A stretch of DNA of 64,000 bases from Blastomussa wellsi (taxonomy: Eukaryota; Cnidaria; Anthozoa; Scleractinia; Plerogyridae), in NCBI GenBank assembly GCA_947652115.1, contig OX393569.1:2912130-2976129 (forward strand), in the 5' to 3' direction. Under the pieces are notes generated by a model. It was not told where the DNA came from. It did no database searches and saw nothing but the letters and a program-made list of their open reading frames with translations. Shown here piece after piece: positions 24,101-34,700 of the stretch (positions are counted from its first letter, which is position 1; each line of letters begins with the position of its first letter). A program made the translations under genes and the position numbers.

Positions 24101-27100
24101 AAGGCTTCTACTTGACTATTGCAAGAAATTAGGACATCTTCCAATTCATGCTGCAACAAATGAAAAATGATTGTATTGTGAATCATTACCATTTCATTTC
24201 AAATATGGATTTGATGGATCACAAACCTTATACCAGCTTATTGCCAACATACAATGTGTGCATGCGATACCATAGAGTATTGAGAGCAGAAGGTGGCAGC
24301 CACATTTTTTAATATTTATCAAGTGACCATAGAAACATTGCTATTTAGCTAATATTTGTCATCACTGGTTACCAAATTGATAAGTGTGTATTGAGGCAAA
24401 GTGCTGACTCACTGATTCAGCTTCCATTTTGCTGTAGTCTCCTTTGTGTGTTGGTCCCTTAATACTGTCAACTCGTTTAACAATTCTGTTGAAATAGATT
24501 GATACTGGTCCAATTTCATTTATTCAATTTATTATCAGATACAAACCTAAGGTGTGAGGTTTCCAGTGACATACCAACTGATTTATAATTATGCTACCAA
24601 AAGATAATATGAAGGAAATATTTAATTTCAATAAAATTAATAGTGAAAAGTTAAAAGGAGTTTTAATGTGGCTAAATTGACTTTGGGCACAGTAAAAACA
24701 ATGTTGTTGGCCAGCAGTTTCCTGTGGGGGGAATGTTCAGGGAGGTCTCAAATATTATGCAGGGGTTCCGGCATTTTACAGTTTGGCTTCAGGTGTCAAA
24801 TTCATTGTGCATGTTTTATCACGTCGTGTAGTGCTGGTTGATTTCTTCCGGCCCATCCCTCCCCTTCTTCTCAAGGTAAGTATAGGGTAAGTATCTGTGT
24901 TCCACTGTTTATCAGCGTGATGGTGCCACGGTGGTTGCTGCTCACAGGGTTGTCATGGAGGCACCATTCCCCAAGCTCATCTATTGTTGATGCATTTAAT
25001 ATTGATTATTGAACTGATAAAAGAATTCCTGTACCTTTCAGACAGCTCCTTTAAATGTATTTGTACATCATCCACTTTGGAGTCTTTATGAACACCATTT
25101 AAAACACCCCTGAAAAGTTTAAAAGATGTGAAAAATTTTTAATCAACAAGGAAATTTTTTTCTGGACAACTACAAATTAGTACATTACTTACAAAACTGT
25201 GTTTTCTATGGTTTGTTTAGTGTACTTCTTTGTTGACAAGCTGAGCGTCTTCCATTTGGCATACGTTTTCCTAGTGACAGTCATGTCTCTAATACGTTCT
25301 GGTATCCCATGTTCTTTCCTAGCTTGTGTTTTCCGTTGAAACACTCTCTTTTTGATGACCTCCCTGCCTTTAGCACGAGGTGAAACTCTTGATCCAGCTA
25401 AAAGCAATAGAGTAAATGCCTGTTTACAAGGAGAACTTGAGAACCCTACAGCCATTAAATATCACTTCCATGGCTTGAAAGGACCTATATTAGTTTGAAG
25501 ATAGAGGATGAATTCTGTTATGAACTAAAAAATTTGAAAGCATGCTTGTTTCAATAAAATCCTAACAAACTATACATCAGAAGAAAGCTTAATAAATGGA
25601 GTTTATGATAAAAAATATAGTTTAAGCGATTTTTCTTTTTAGTAAGTGCAGGAGTTGGTAAGACGTGAAACAACCGAGGTTTCTTCTACTGAATTTATAG
25701 GGTATGTATATTTGACCAATTTTCATGATATTTGCCAAAACCTTCCAGGGATAATGACCAACGAAAGTGTGTTGGGAAATTCTGCTATTTAAAATATTTT
25801 TCCCATAGCGTCCATTTACACAACACGTCTCACTTATCTTTAGCTACTCCAACTTTAGATGTGGATATCTAGACAACCAATCAAAATATCAAAAAAGCCT
25901 GACACTCCTTTGTTGATTGATGCCTTGTCAATAACACTGTGCAGTCAGTTTGCTCGTGCTGCGGCATCCGTTACCCAATAAATTCAATAGAAGAAACCTT
26001 GGTCGTTTCACATCTTACCCGTTCCAAAAAAACTCCATTTTTTAAGCTTTCTTCTGATGTATAGTTTGTTAGGATTTTATTGAAACAAGTGCGCATACAA
26101 ATTTTTTTCCTAAAGGACACCCGTTAAGGTGGGAAGTAACCTTAAGTCTGTGTGTAACCATATGCATGGCAGAATACAAAAATATGTGTACCTTCAGGTC
26201 TTTTACTCTTTGAAATTTTGTCTGGCGATGATTGTGCTTCAGTTGAAGAGTCACTGTCTGTATTTTTTCTCTATAGAGCAGAATTACATAAAAGTATGGA
26301 GATATAACTGCTACTTGGTGAAGATCCAAAGTTGGTTAACTGGTTAAACTTATCAGGAGGGTAAAAACATGGTTACGCCTCACCGAAGGATCCTAGAGAG
26401 AAGTTGTCACTGGAACTAGGGTCACCCTCATAGAGTAAGCAAGAGCCTTAAAGGCCACATTGCGTAAGGAAATTTATCATGCACAGCAATGTAGGTCACA
26501 CCTTGCATTGCAGGTTGCAAAAAAAGGCTGGTACATGTGAAATTTATCTGCAACTGGCAATACCATGTTGACACATGGCAAATTGCAAGGAAAATCACCT
26601 CATGTACAATGTAGGTGTTAAAGCAAACCCTGCAAACCCCTTCCCCAATCTGAATCAGAGTTGGGTTGCCATTAGGCTGATTATGTTATTGATTATTATT
26701 GATTTTTATCGTGTTTTGATACTTTCTTGCATTGTGACTGGGATTCCCACAACACACGTGTTTAGTGAATGGTTTGATAATTCATACGGTGCGTTTCATT
26801 GAAAAGAAATAACAAATTTCCATATGTGTTCATATGCAAACTTTTTTTTCCAAACGAATTCTAACCCTCAAACAGTTGGTGTAAATGATTGCATGTAAGC
26901 GGAAATGTAAACTACAGGTTAGATTTTAGTCATCATAAGCTAGCTTACCTTTCTTCTGAGATCTTGTTCTTGTCTACTTGACGAAGAAACATTTGTTCGC
27001 TTGCTCCTTGTCGCCCTTTCTTTTGAACTTCTTTCTTGCGTATTAACCGGTGGATTAGATGAAGCTGACCGATTCTGGTCTGATCCAGTACTTTTGCGTC

Positions 27101-27143
27101 GTGACTTTGGAGCATAAGTGATTCGGCTTCTTCGTTTTGCCAT
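21142..27143 (-). CDS. CENPQ: CENP-Q-like inner kinetochore subunit
   Basis: Probable subunit of the constitutive centromere-associated network (the CENP-O/P/Q/U group), which bridges CENP-A chromatin to the outer kinetochore. Minus-strand exons in order: 26949-27143, 26192-26270, 25193-25397, 25035-25109, 24413-24485, 24074-24150, then 22775-22864 and 21142-21279. Phases agree through 24074 and between the last two exons. The joint 24074 to 22864 is one phase off, so a small exon (length 1 mod 3) is missing from this model. The N-terminus is basic and serine-rich (MAKRRSRITYAPKSRRKST). Next come KWKTLSLSTKKYTKQTIENT, then DDVQIHLKELSERIVKRVD, a coiled coil (HELEDVLISCNSQVEALEKE), LNLPSLSSGS, and the C-terminal helix FTNWLEAVSQTAHTLL. 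Order and spacing resemble human CENP-Q as I remember it. ATG 27143 was chosen; an in-frame ATG at 27179 is possible. Confidence 0.68.
21530..22265. mobile_element. Large imperfect inverted repeat (two opposed repeat copies)
   Basis: About 21530-21910 reappears reverse-complemented at about 21960-22265. Paired segments include TTCCTTTTTGTGATAT, AATTAGGTACTGATGACATC, GTAAGTAATGATGCAATG and CCTAAGAAATACA. The left arm also holds a GATA microsatellite (21637-21657) and about 100 bp absent from the right arm. It lies in the last CENP-Q-like intron. Confidence 0.8.
22975..23947 (+). CDS. Possible small plus-strand gene, last two exons (nested)
   Basis: Two exons on the strand opposite the CENP-Q-like gene: 22975-23020 and 23833-23947. 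The acceptor of the first follows TTTTCTGTTCTCAG, its donor is GTAAGTG, and the second acceptor follows a pyrimidine-rich run ending CCTCAG. Joined in phase they encode a short C-terminus containing KRWSVVEGFDYW and GSWKNAERLMTGLPTMAALY, with one hydrophobic segment (ALYWLVTVGAP) and a stop at 23945-23947. I do not recognise the family and did not find a first exon. The minus strand of 23833-23947 is also open, so this could be chance or a decayed gene. It overlaps only a CENP-Q-like intron. Confidence 0.35.
23105..23365. repeat. Dispersed repeat (copy 2 of 10255-10430)
   Basis: Same blocks as 10255-10430 in the same order, plus a right extension containing GGTGTTTGGATAATCTGATG, which is an inverted match to the TATCCAAACACC just before it, making this copy partly fold-back. 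Confidence 0.6.
25545..26092. mobile_element. Fold-back element with arms of about 130-150 bp
   Basis: Left arm about 25545-25700, right arm about 25965-26092 reverse-complemented. The outer 50 bp are nearly perfect (CTTGTTTCAATAAAATCC, AACTATACATCAGAAGAAAG), and the inner part keeps GTTTCTTCTA and GAATTTAT. No open frame. Inside a CENP-Q-like intron. Confidence 0.85.
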
Positions 27144-27466
27144 TGAGTAGAAAGAAATCAATAGACCGCCATGGTTCAAAATCCGCCAAAACTGAAGCTG
27201 TTGGGGAGGGGAGGGAAAGGATGAGGAAACGATTTGTAACTAGGTATACGTATTTGACGCCAAAACTTCACTTTTTGAGTTAATAAATAGACCTCTATTA
27301 GATTTAAATTCTTTCAAGTGTTAAATGATTATTATTTTCGTGGTTAGTATTACCAACTCAAAAAGGTCCAATTCCCTACCCTCCCTTCAGCGCGCTATCG
27401 AGGTTACTATTGTGAATCTCCCAGAATGCAATTCTTCGCTACTGCAACCGTAGCAGCCACGACAGA
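27144..27466. promoter_or_regulatory. Bidirectional promoter between CENP-Q-like gene and MRPL34
   Basis: 323 bp separate the two divergent start codons, so both promoters must lie here or in the 5' ends of the genes. No TATA box is evident. CTCCCAGAATGCAATTC (about 27417-27433) resembles the ACTACAATTCCC-type element often seen in bidirectional metazoan promoters; that match is weak. Confidence 0.6.
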
Positions 27467-27727
27467 ATGAGTTGGTTTGTTTCACTCGTTTCACGTAGTT
27501 TTTCGCTTTCTTCTGCAGCGAAATTACCTGGTGCATCTTTTATTTTGGGAAGAGTGTTTCCAATTTTCCAACAGCCCTGTCGTTACACTAGGCGTGGCAT
27601 GGAATATCAACCAAATAACCTACAAAGAAAACGAAAACATGGCTACCTGGCCAGACTGAGGACGAGATCGGGAAGGAAGATTCTGGAGAGAAGAAAAGAG
27701 AAAGGAAGAAAATTTCTCTCACATTAA
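27467..27727 (+). CDS. MRPL34: Mitochondrial ribosomal protein bL34m
   Basis: Nuclear-encoded large-subunit protein of the mitochondrial ribosome, 86 codons, intronless. Residues 1-40 form a mitochondrial targeting region rich in S, R and hydrophobics ([20 protein letters not shown]). Residues about 44-86 are the whole bL34 fold: [39 protein letters not shown], matching the bacterial L34 pattern of an xxPSxxKRKRxHGF start, a GRxxLxRRRxKGR helix and a short C-terminus. Length is close to human MRPL34. Divergent from the CENP-Q-like gene, with 323 bp between the starts. The start is the first ATG and gives the transit peptide expected. GC content is higher than in the flanks, as for a conserved exon. 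Confidence 0.95.
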   Translation: MSWFVSLVSRSFSLSSAAKLPGASFILGRVFPIFQQPCRYTRRGMEYQPNNLQRKRKHGYLARLRTRSGRKILERRKEKGRKFLSH

Positions 27728-28136
27728 AAAGAGTGAAAACGCCAAATATTCAGCGTTGGAAACGGCCGGCTGCAAGTCATCTTGTGAGAAAGTAAAAAAA
27801 CAAAAAACAAAATGGGAACAAGCTTTGAGTGACTTGATGCAAGTACCACAAAGACTGAAAACTCAAAAAGTCAAACTGAAGTTCGAAAACGGTGCACATA
27901 GGAAAAACGTCAACTGATTTGAGACATTATGCTTATGTGTTCTGTAGAGTGACAAGGCATGTCATTTCCTTGCTGGCATTGTCATCGGCATCGTCATCAT
28001 CATCATCATCATCTTCAGCTGGAAGGGTACAAATAAGTCGAAACCCTCAGGAATCAAACTAAAACTGAAATATGTATTACAACAGCACTTAAGAATAAGA
28101 ACCTGCAGCTGGTAAATGTCACACTGAGAGAGGTTT
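27728..28136. other. Downstream of MRPL34; short (CAT)n tract
   Basis: Presumed 3' UTR and flank. A CATCATCATCATCATCATC run lies near 27993-28012. No clear AATAAA was seen. Confidence 0.4.
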
Positions 28137-28140
28137 TTAA

Positions 28141-28718
28141 CCCATTGGTGCCCTGAGATGTTTGGAAAAAGTGCTTTTTCTGGACATTTGTGACATTTTA
28201 TAGTCAGTTGTTTGGTAAATCTGCTCCCAGATACTCAAAACTTCCATTGTAAAAAGGCAAACTTTGGTTTTGGGGTTAAAAAGTAAACCACGTCTTTAGG
28301 CTTTTCATTGTTTCCATTTTTATTTCCTTTTTCTCCTTTTCTTATCATTTGGCTGGAGTTTTGCCTTCTGCTGGGCTTGCCTTCAGTCTAAAAATTCCTG
28401 AGAAAGCGTCATCCAAACAAGAAATTCTTGCCGTGGAGTAGAGATAATGAGGACACATTGTTGCGGACAAAAATGTTTCCCTGTTTGCCCGCTTGCGCAA
28501 CATTGTTGCGGACACAAATTTTGTGTCCAGGACTCAAGAAATGTTTCTGATTTTATTCAGAAACATTTTGTGTCTGCAACAAATGTTTGCACATGCAACA
28601 AACCATCATGTGTCCGTAGCAATGTGTCCTCGTTTCCCACCGCCCTAGGTGATCCTGTTTTGGTAAAAGATGATGACATCAGAAGCAGAACAAAGGACAG
28701 TGTTTGTCATGGCCAGTT
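28141..28718 (+). mobile_element. Copy of the TTAA element at 44463, right end lost
   Basis: TTAA at 28137-28140 followed by CCCATTGGTGCCC, then long similarity to 44463-45172: GGACATTTGTGACATTTTAT, AAATCTGCTCCCA, CTTTTTCTCCTTTTCTTAT, AAAGATGATGACATCAGAA, GTTTGTCATGGCCAGTTTTGG. It is interrupted by the fold-back at 28450-28632, and its right end is replaced by the fold-back at 28725. Confidence 0.8.
28450..28632. mobile_element. Fold-back MITE nested in the TTAA element
   Basis: Begins GAGGACACATTGTTGCGGAC and ends with its near reverse complement (GTCCGTAGCAATGTGTCCTC). The centre repeats the pairing (AGAAATGTTTCTGA versus TCAGAAACATTT). The 147-codon open frame here is an artefact. Confidence 0.8.
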
Positions 28719-28724
28719 TTGGTC

Positions 28725-29022
28725 ATGGGTTTCCCAAGCTCAAAATTCAACTCAGCATACGTGGTGTATGGGGCAGCTTGTGTATATAGAGAATTGTATG
28801 GGTAAGTCAGCGATCGTAAAAGCCATTCTGACGCTGAATAACTTCACTAAACAGCATCAGAATGGCTGGTATGCGATCCATTTGAGGTAGGTAAACTTTA
28901 TTTCAGATTAGATAGTTATTTACCCAATTTTTTTTACGATCATTGACTTTCCCATACAATTCTCTATATACACAAGCTGTCCCATACACCACGTATACCA
29001 AGTCGAATTTTGAGCTTGGGAA
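28725..29022. mobile_element. Near-perfect fold-back, arms of about 85 bp
   Basis: Left arm about 28725-28812 (TTCCCAAGCTCAAAATTC, GTATGGGGCAGCTTGTGTAT, GAGAATTGTATGGG) and right arm about 28938-29022 are reverse complements with few mismatches. The loop is about 125 bp and has its own inverted pair (AGCCATTCTGA / TCAGAATGGCT). Likely recent. Confidence 0.88.
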
Positions 29023-29059
29023 GCCTGTGGTTTTGGTTGATTAATTTCTGACACCTTAA

Positions 29060-29140
29060 CAACTTTTGCTGGCTTCTATTTGAATTGGCAAATCAAAACG
29101 TGTGAACTGGAACGTGTGAAGTGGGGATGTGTCAAATTCG
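29060..29140 (-). repeat. Dispersed repeat shared with 760-830
   Basis: TTTTGCTGGCTTCTATTTGA and CAAATCAAAACGTG are the reverse complement of TCAAATAGAAGCCAGCAAAA and CATGTTTTGATTGG at about 790-823 in the first MKS1 intron of this window. Confidence 0.6.
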
Positions 29141-29512
29141 CAATTCACTCTCCATGTACAAATAAACAGCAAATTGTCACATTTGATTGGCCATATGAAA
29201 TGAAAGCCCGTAGAAAGTGTCATTTTAGTCAAAAACTAATAAGAAACCTTTCTTTAGTGGCAACGGTAAGATGGAGTGACAGCAGCTCCAGAAAATCAAC
29301 TCAACTCCTCTTCCTTCCTTGTTTCATAAATCCCAATTCTTTACGAAATTTGTTTCAGTTTTATCGCCCACTGAACTAAGAACTCTGAAGGGCTATTTCT
29401 TTTATACAGCAGAATCTTGATTTCTCAAACCTTCTGCTTACTTGAAGTAAAAGTCATCTTCCCTCAGTCAAAAACTGGTATTTAAAGGCTCTTGAAACAA
29501 GTTGACTTAAAC

Positions 29513-29852
29513 TAGTCTAAAATAGTGTCCAAATTACAAATTTTACCGGACACGGGGATATAACATTTCATAATGATAAAAAAGGGAAAAGATTATTGCT
29601 TTTAAAATTCCTGTGCGCTGCCATGTTGGATTTTGACGTCATTGCATTGCCCTTATTGTTATATTAATGAGGTTCATTTGTGTGAAACAACAGGGCAACG
29701 CACTGACATCATAAAATCCAGAATGGTGGCGCGCAGGAAATTTAAAAGCAATAAATTAAATCTTTTTCTCGCTTTACAAGTATGAAATGTTACAGTGTAT
29801 ATCCCTCCTTCGGTAAAATTTGCAATTTAGGCACTATTTTAGATAACTTAAT
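29513..29852. mobile_element. Fold-back MITE, arms of about 140 bp
   Basis: Left arm starts GTCTAAAATAGTGTCCAAATT; the right arm ends with the reverse complement of a diverged copy (AGGCACTATTTTAGATAAC). Both arms carry CAAATTTTACCG, AACATTTCATA, TTATTGCTTTTAAA and TGGATTTT near the centre. Confidence 0.8.
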
Positions 29853-29944
29853 GTAGACTTTTTCCCAATTCCTTTGAACTCTCAATCTCTTGATCCAACT
29901 TTTGTTTTCCCTTGGAGGTTTAAAAAAATGGGAATGCTCATTGA

Positions 29945-30185
29945 CGGGTGGATCCAGGATTTTTCTTAACTTAAGAGGGGGTGCATCACTGAGGAATGAT
30001 GTAATGGCTGGGTGATGATGTAAGCAGAATACTAGTTATATAAGAAAGTCACAGGTCATCTCAGGGTGGGGGCACCCCTCAGGGGTTACTCACATTGTAC
30101 ACGACTGAGGTGTGAAGGCCCGTCCTGTATACTGCAAGTATCCCCCCTGGGGCCACCCCCTGCACCCTCCCCCTAGGTCTGCCAG
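29945..30185 (+). repeat. Dispersed repeat (copy 1; copy 2 at 35155-35320)
   Basis: Blocks GGATCCAGGATTTTTCT, GGGGGTGCA, AGGAATGA, CACAGGTCATCTCAGG and GTGC/GGCACCCC in the same order as copy 2. No coding capacity; the family is unidentified. Confidence 0.7.
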
Positions 30186-30299
30186 TGCTCTACTTGCTTT
30201 GGGTACCAGGAAAATGAGGGGTAACACTGAATACGGCAACCTATATTTAAGCAATGAAGGACTTTTGCCTTGTTTACATAGCCTCATCTAAACACGACA

Positions 30300-31703
30300 G
30301 GGTTTGGGAGAATTCAAGACAGCAGAGTGACAATAACTCTCAATAAAGAACCGACAGTTCAATTTACAAAACATGTTTGTGTTTTATGTTTCCAGATGTG
30401 CTGTAAATTTTTGTGAACCTTTTCAACTTCCACCATAACTCAATAGTGCACCACCAAAAGTATGAAACAATTGTTTTAAAAATTTGGCTAGAAACGTACA
30501 CAACAAACCTGTGCCGAAACTCATGCAAACTGAATTTTTAGCAAAGGGATTTGCTCATGCTACCTGCATGTGCTAATGAAGACTCAGCTGTCTATGTTCT
30601 AGTAATTAGTTTCTTTTTCAATTTATATCCAGCAAAATAATCCTATATAGTTGATAATAGAGGTGAAGTTACATCACTTAAGCAGTCTAAAAATATTGCA
30701 AGCTGTCATATCTAATTGTGCTGGATTGTTAGCAGGTGTTTTCTACAAATGTTGGTATGTAGATTTTAAATAAAACATATTTTCCATCATTAACTAGCAG
30801 GGCCAAAGTGTTAACATTTTGTTCTGTGCAAATATTGTTTTGCCTGGATGCAGAATTTCCAACTTCAAATGTCATTTAGTATACCTAGAATGTAGTAAAC
30901 AAACTTTTCCTATTTTTCTTTGAATTGTTGGTATAGAATAATTCGGGTGAACAACAAATTATTAAATATCTTAATGATGGTTTTCAACAACCATGCAGTA
31001 AATTGAATTCAATGTGTTGGTTTTCTGAGACCAAAAGGAATTTCAATTTGAATGCATTAATTTAAATTTTCAGGCAGCCTCATGAATAAACATCACAGAG
31101 AGTTTCAGAGTTGTTACTCATTGCAAGTTCAAGTTGAGATAACTACAGTAAGGATAATTTGGTCTACCACTTCTGCTTGTATTAAAGTAATTAGTTTTGG
31201 TTTGCAGATTTCTAGAATATTAACTATAATTCCTTGAAATTATTTCTGTGTTTGAGCCTTTCGTTCCTTTTTAAAGAAATATCAGGTTACACGTATTTTA
31301 AAATTTATTGTCGGTATCATAACCTTTGACAGTTGTCACGTGACATTTGTACCAATAACTTTTTCGTGCTAATTTGGTCGTGGGAACGAATTCTGTTTTG
31401 CATATTTGAAACTTTTCAGGACTCCAAGAAACAAAATTGTACGTCGTCCTTCTGGAAAGATCTCCTTTCACCTGGACGTTGATATTAAACTGGCGATCGC
31501 TCGCAGCGGTTGTCAAGTCAAAACTCAAGATAAACAGCGAAAAGGAAATATTGACCGAGTGCGACTTCGAGGAATCCTAAACGACAATGTGAGTTGGTTA
31601 ACAAATTATAAAGCGGCTTAGTCTGGATTAAAGAGTATTGATGGCGTAAGAAGCGCTTGATAGCTTTTATTTGATATCTATCCGTTTCGATGATCTTTCC
31701 GGA
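30300..31703. other. Intergenic DNA upstream of the WD40 gene
   Basis: AT-rich, no gene seen until the promoter of the WD40 gene. From about 31400 the sequence becomes more GC-balanced and probably holds the WD40 promoter and 5' UTR. Short frames here on both strands have no recognisable domain. Confidence 0.35.
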
Positions 31704-34700
31704 ATGAGTGTTTCAGCAGAAAAACAGACCCATTTAAGCGGCCATAAGTGGCACATATCACAACTAGAGTTCAGCCCTGGCGGACTGCATCTCGCATCCA
31801 GTTGCTGGGATAAAACTGTACGGATCTGGGATCTCAGTACTTTGGAATCAGTGTTTGTTTTACGGCATCATCGAAGCCCTGTGACCTGTCTTTCGTGGCA
31901 GCCAGGAGCGACGTCCACGGGTTGCCTCGGTGTACTCGCTTCGGGATCCGCGGATAGCACAGTGGCTTTGTGGAGAGGAGAAACAGGAAAATTGCTGCAG
32001 TCTCTTTCGCCTCACAAAGGATGGGTGCTGGGAACTTCGTTCTCAAGCGATGGAACTTTGCTAGCGTCTGCCGCGTGGGACAAAACTGTGTGTCTCTCCG
32101 ACGCTCGCACGGGACAACTGTTGCAGAAACTTGTTGGTCACACGACAGGTGTATGGACTTGCGGTTTCCAAACGAGTGTCGGTTCTGGTTTACTGTGTTC
32201 AGGAGCAGATGATGGTTCGTTGAAAATATGGGACACACGGACAGCAACCTCCGTGATGTCTTTGGTCGGAGGACACGATGACAGTGTCAAGTGTTGTGCG
32301 TGGTCACCGGATAGCGAATATATCGCTTCTGGAGGTGCAGATTGTAAGGTATTAAACTCAGCGAACTTCTTTATAGCGGAAATGAGCTTATTAATAGCTG
32401 CTTTTAATTGATCCCTGGTTACGTCAGTAGAGAAGCGGGAAGATTTCCTGGTAAAAAGTGTTTGCAATCGACTATACTAATCTTTAAATATTTGGGACCG
32501 AACATATTTGCAAGTCTGGTATATTTTCGTTCGCGTGCGTGGGCAAATAGTGCGCGAAATTTCCCTCTTCAATCGGACATATTTTGACACTTTCTTTAAC
32601 AGAGCAAAGTTGCAAGAACTTTTTTTGCAAGTGGTTATGTCTTCTGGGATTCTTAGTTTAATTTTCTAGGCCTCCTGTCAGTTACAATAGTGCCCGTTTC
32701 ACGAGTTGAATTTTAGGTGCGATTGAAATGCAAATTTAGTGTTGTTGTTCGCTAAACGTCTCTAGGCATCGTAAACGTCATACATTCTCTACTTTGCCAA
32801 CACTGCATGTACAGTCTTTTTTTAGTCAAAACAAAAAAGAGAAATCATGCATGCAAGGTGATGATATTGACCCACACTTAGCATATGAAGTAATTGTGTA
32901 GATGGAAATGCTTTGCATTGTAGGTCGTCGCTTTTCCTTTTGCATTAAGGTAGTAGATACCCGCAAAAACGACAAAATTTTGTCACATTTGTTGTGAGGT
33001 GTGTTTTATTATATGCACAAATATTGAAAAAAACTCACGATGAGTCAAAAGTACATTGTTTCAACTACCTTTGGGATATATTTTCACAAAGTGTCATTGC
33101 ACGCTACTCGGCATGAGGGGGTGGGTACTTGGGCTCCCACTGTGAGATACCCACAATTTTGGGGCAGGTCAATCTCCTTCAAAATAAGCCTGATAGAGGC
33201 CAAAATTGGTAAGTAGATACTAAAAGCATTGTAGAATGCAATGATCTACTTTCCTTAAAGGTCTGGGGGGGTGATGTTTCCATGGCAACGATCAAAGTTG
33301 AAAAATACTTTTTCTTCATATTGGCTAGCTTTTACTGAGCCAAGTTTCAGTCTCATGACTTCAAAAACCACATCATTGCATTCTACACCCAAAAAAACAT
33401 AAGATGGCCAAATTTCATGAAAATTGAACAAATCGTTTTCTCAAACGACCTGCCCCAAGACAGCGGTACAGTAAAAGACGCTAACTTTTTTTATGCACAA
33501 AATTTCCACAATTTTGAGAAATAAAGCCATATGAGGCATATTAACCAGGTAAAACTCATTAAAATAAACATAAAAAGTTTCTTAAAAGTTCCTCAAAAGA
33601 GAAGGTCAGGGTCCAAATGCTCCAGGCTCGTAGGTTGGGCCGTCTCGCTCTTCATTTTGGTCATTTCTACTCTTTCGCTGGCTACGGCGAATTTGGCGGC
33701 GAACCTTTGTTGCATCCAGGGCCTTTTGTGCTGCAGCATATAGCCTTTGCTGGTCAATGGTGGTGAAACCAGACCTGCAGTGCTCTCCAGTTTCCAGGTG
33801 GAGCCCTTTGAGCACACTTTGTAGGGTTTTTGCACCACCATTGAACAAGCAAACAGCAAGAGCACAAGCTGTCTTGACTGTCTCAGGACCAGAAAATTTT
33901 TCTTTAGGACTAATGTCCCACACAAGGTGGTTTAGTGCCTCATTGTTGTTTTGAGACAAGCCTTCCAAAACACTTTGAAGAAGATTGTCATCCCATAAAG
34001 CCTCAAATGTTGGCAAGATCTCCTGCATCATCGATTTCGTCTTCCTCAACTTTATTTATGTCACGAACTTCCTTCACAGCCTTCTGCATTTCAGCTTCCG
34101 CTACCTGTCGAGACACTCGAGCAATCGCTTTCACGTGGGTAGTAAAAGACTTTTTTGCTACTGGTCCTGGCATGTTCATAACTGCGCAAAATTTGGTTAA
34201 ACTGGCTCTGCCTCGTCCGATGATTCGCATAGCCAATGCCGATCTCCTGTTAATGTCAAAAAATCTGCCTTTTCCACGCACAATTTTCTCTGAAGTGGGA
34301 AGCTCTGTCAAAGCACGGCATGAATTGTTTGCACATTGCAAAACGAGTATTCTCGCCAAACCACAACCAGAAGGACTCTCAAACAACTGAAGATTGCCCT
34401 TCAAACACTCCTTGCAAACAGCACAGGCTACAAGCGCCTTCCGAAGAATGCTAACATCCTGAAAGCGGTATCCACTGGGCTTTTTATTGGAGGGAGACTT
34501 CTTGCTTGTCACCGGAGAAGCGCTTTCATCGAGACGAATCTTCTTCGCCGAAGGAACATCTGCATTCAAACCTGGTTCATCTTTGGGCTTCCTTGAACGC
34601 TTCCCACGCGAAACAGATCGGCGTAACGACCTAAATTTAGTTCGTGGCATTTTTAACTGAAGGTTTCAAACAGAAACAAAGAAATCTTATGTATAAAGAC

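Noticed and set aside
26575..26802. 75-codon plus-strand frame with a hydrophobic stretch
   Set aside because: Lies in the first intron of the CENP-Q-like gene; no splice or start context and no recognisable family.
28447..28890. 147-codon frame with paired cysteines suggesting a small zinc protein
   Set aside because: It runs through two fold-back MITEs and a transposon remnant.
31834..32247. Minus-strand 137-codon frame
   Set aside because: Shadow of the first WD40 exon on the other strand.
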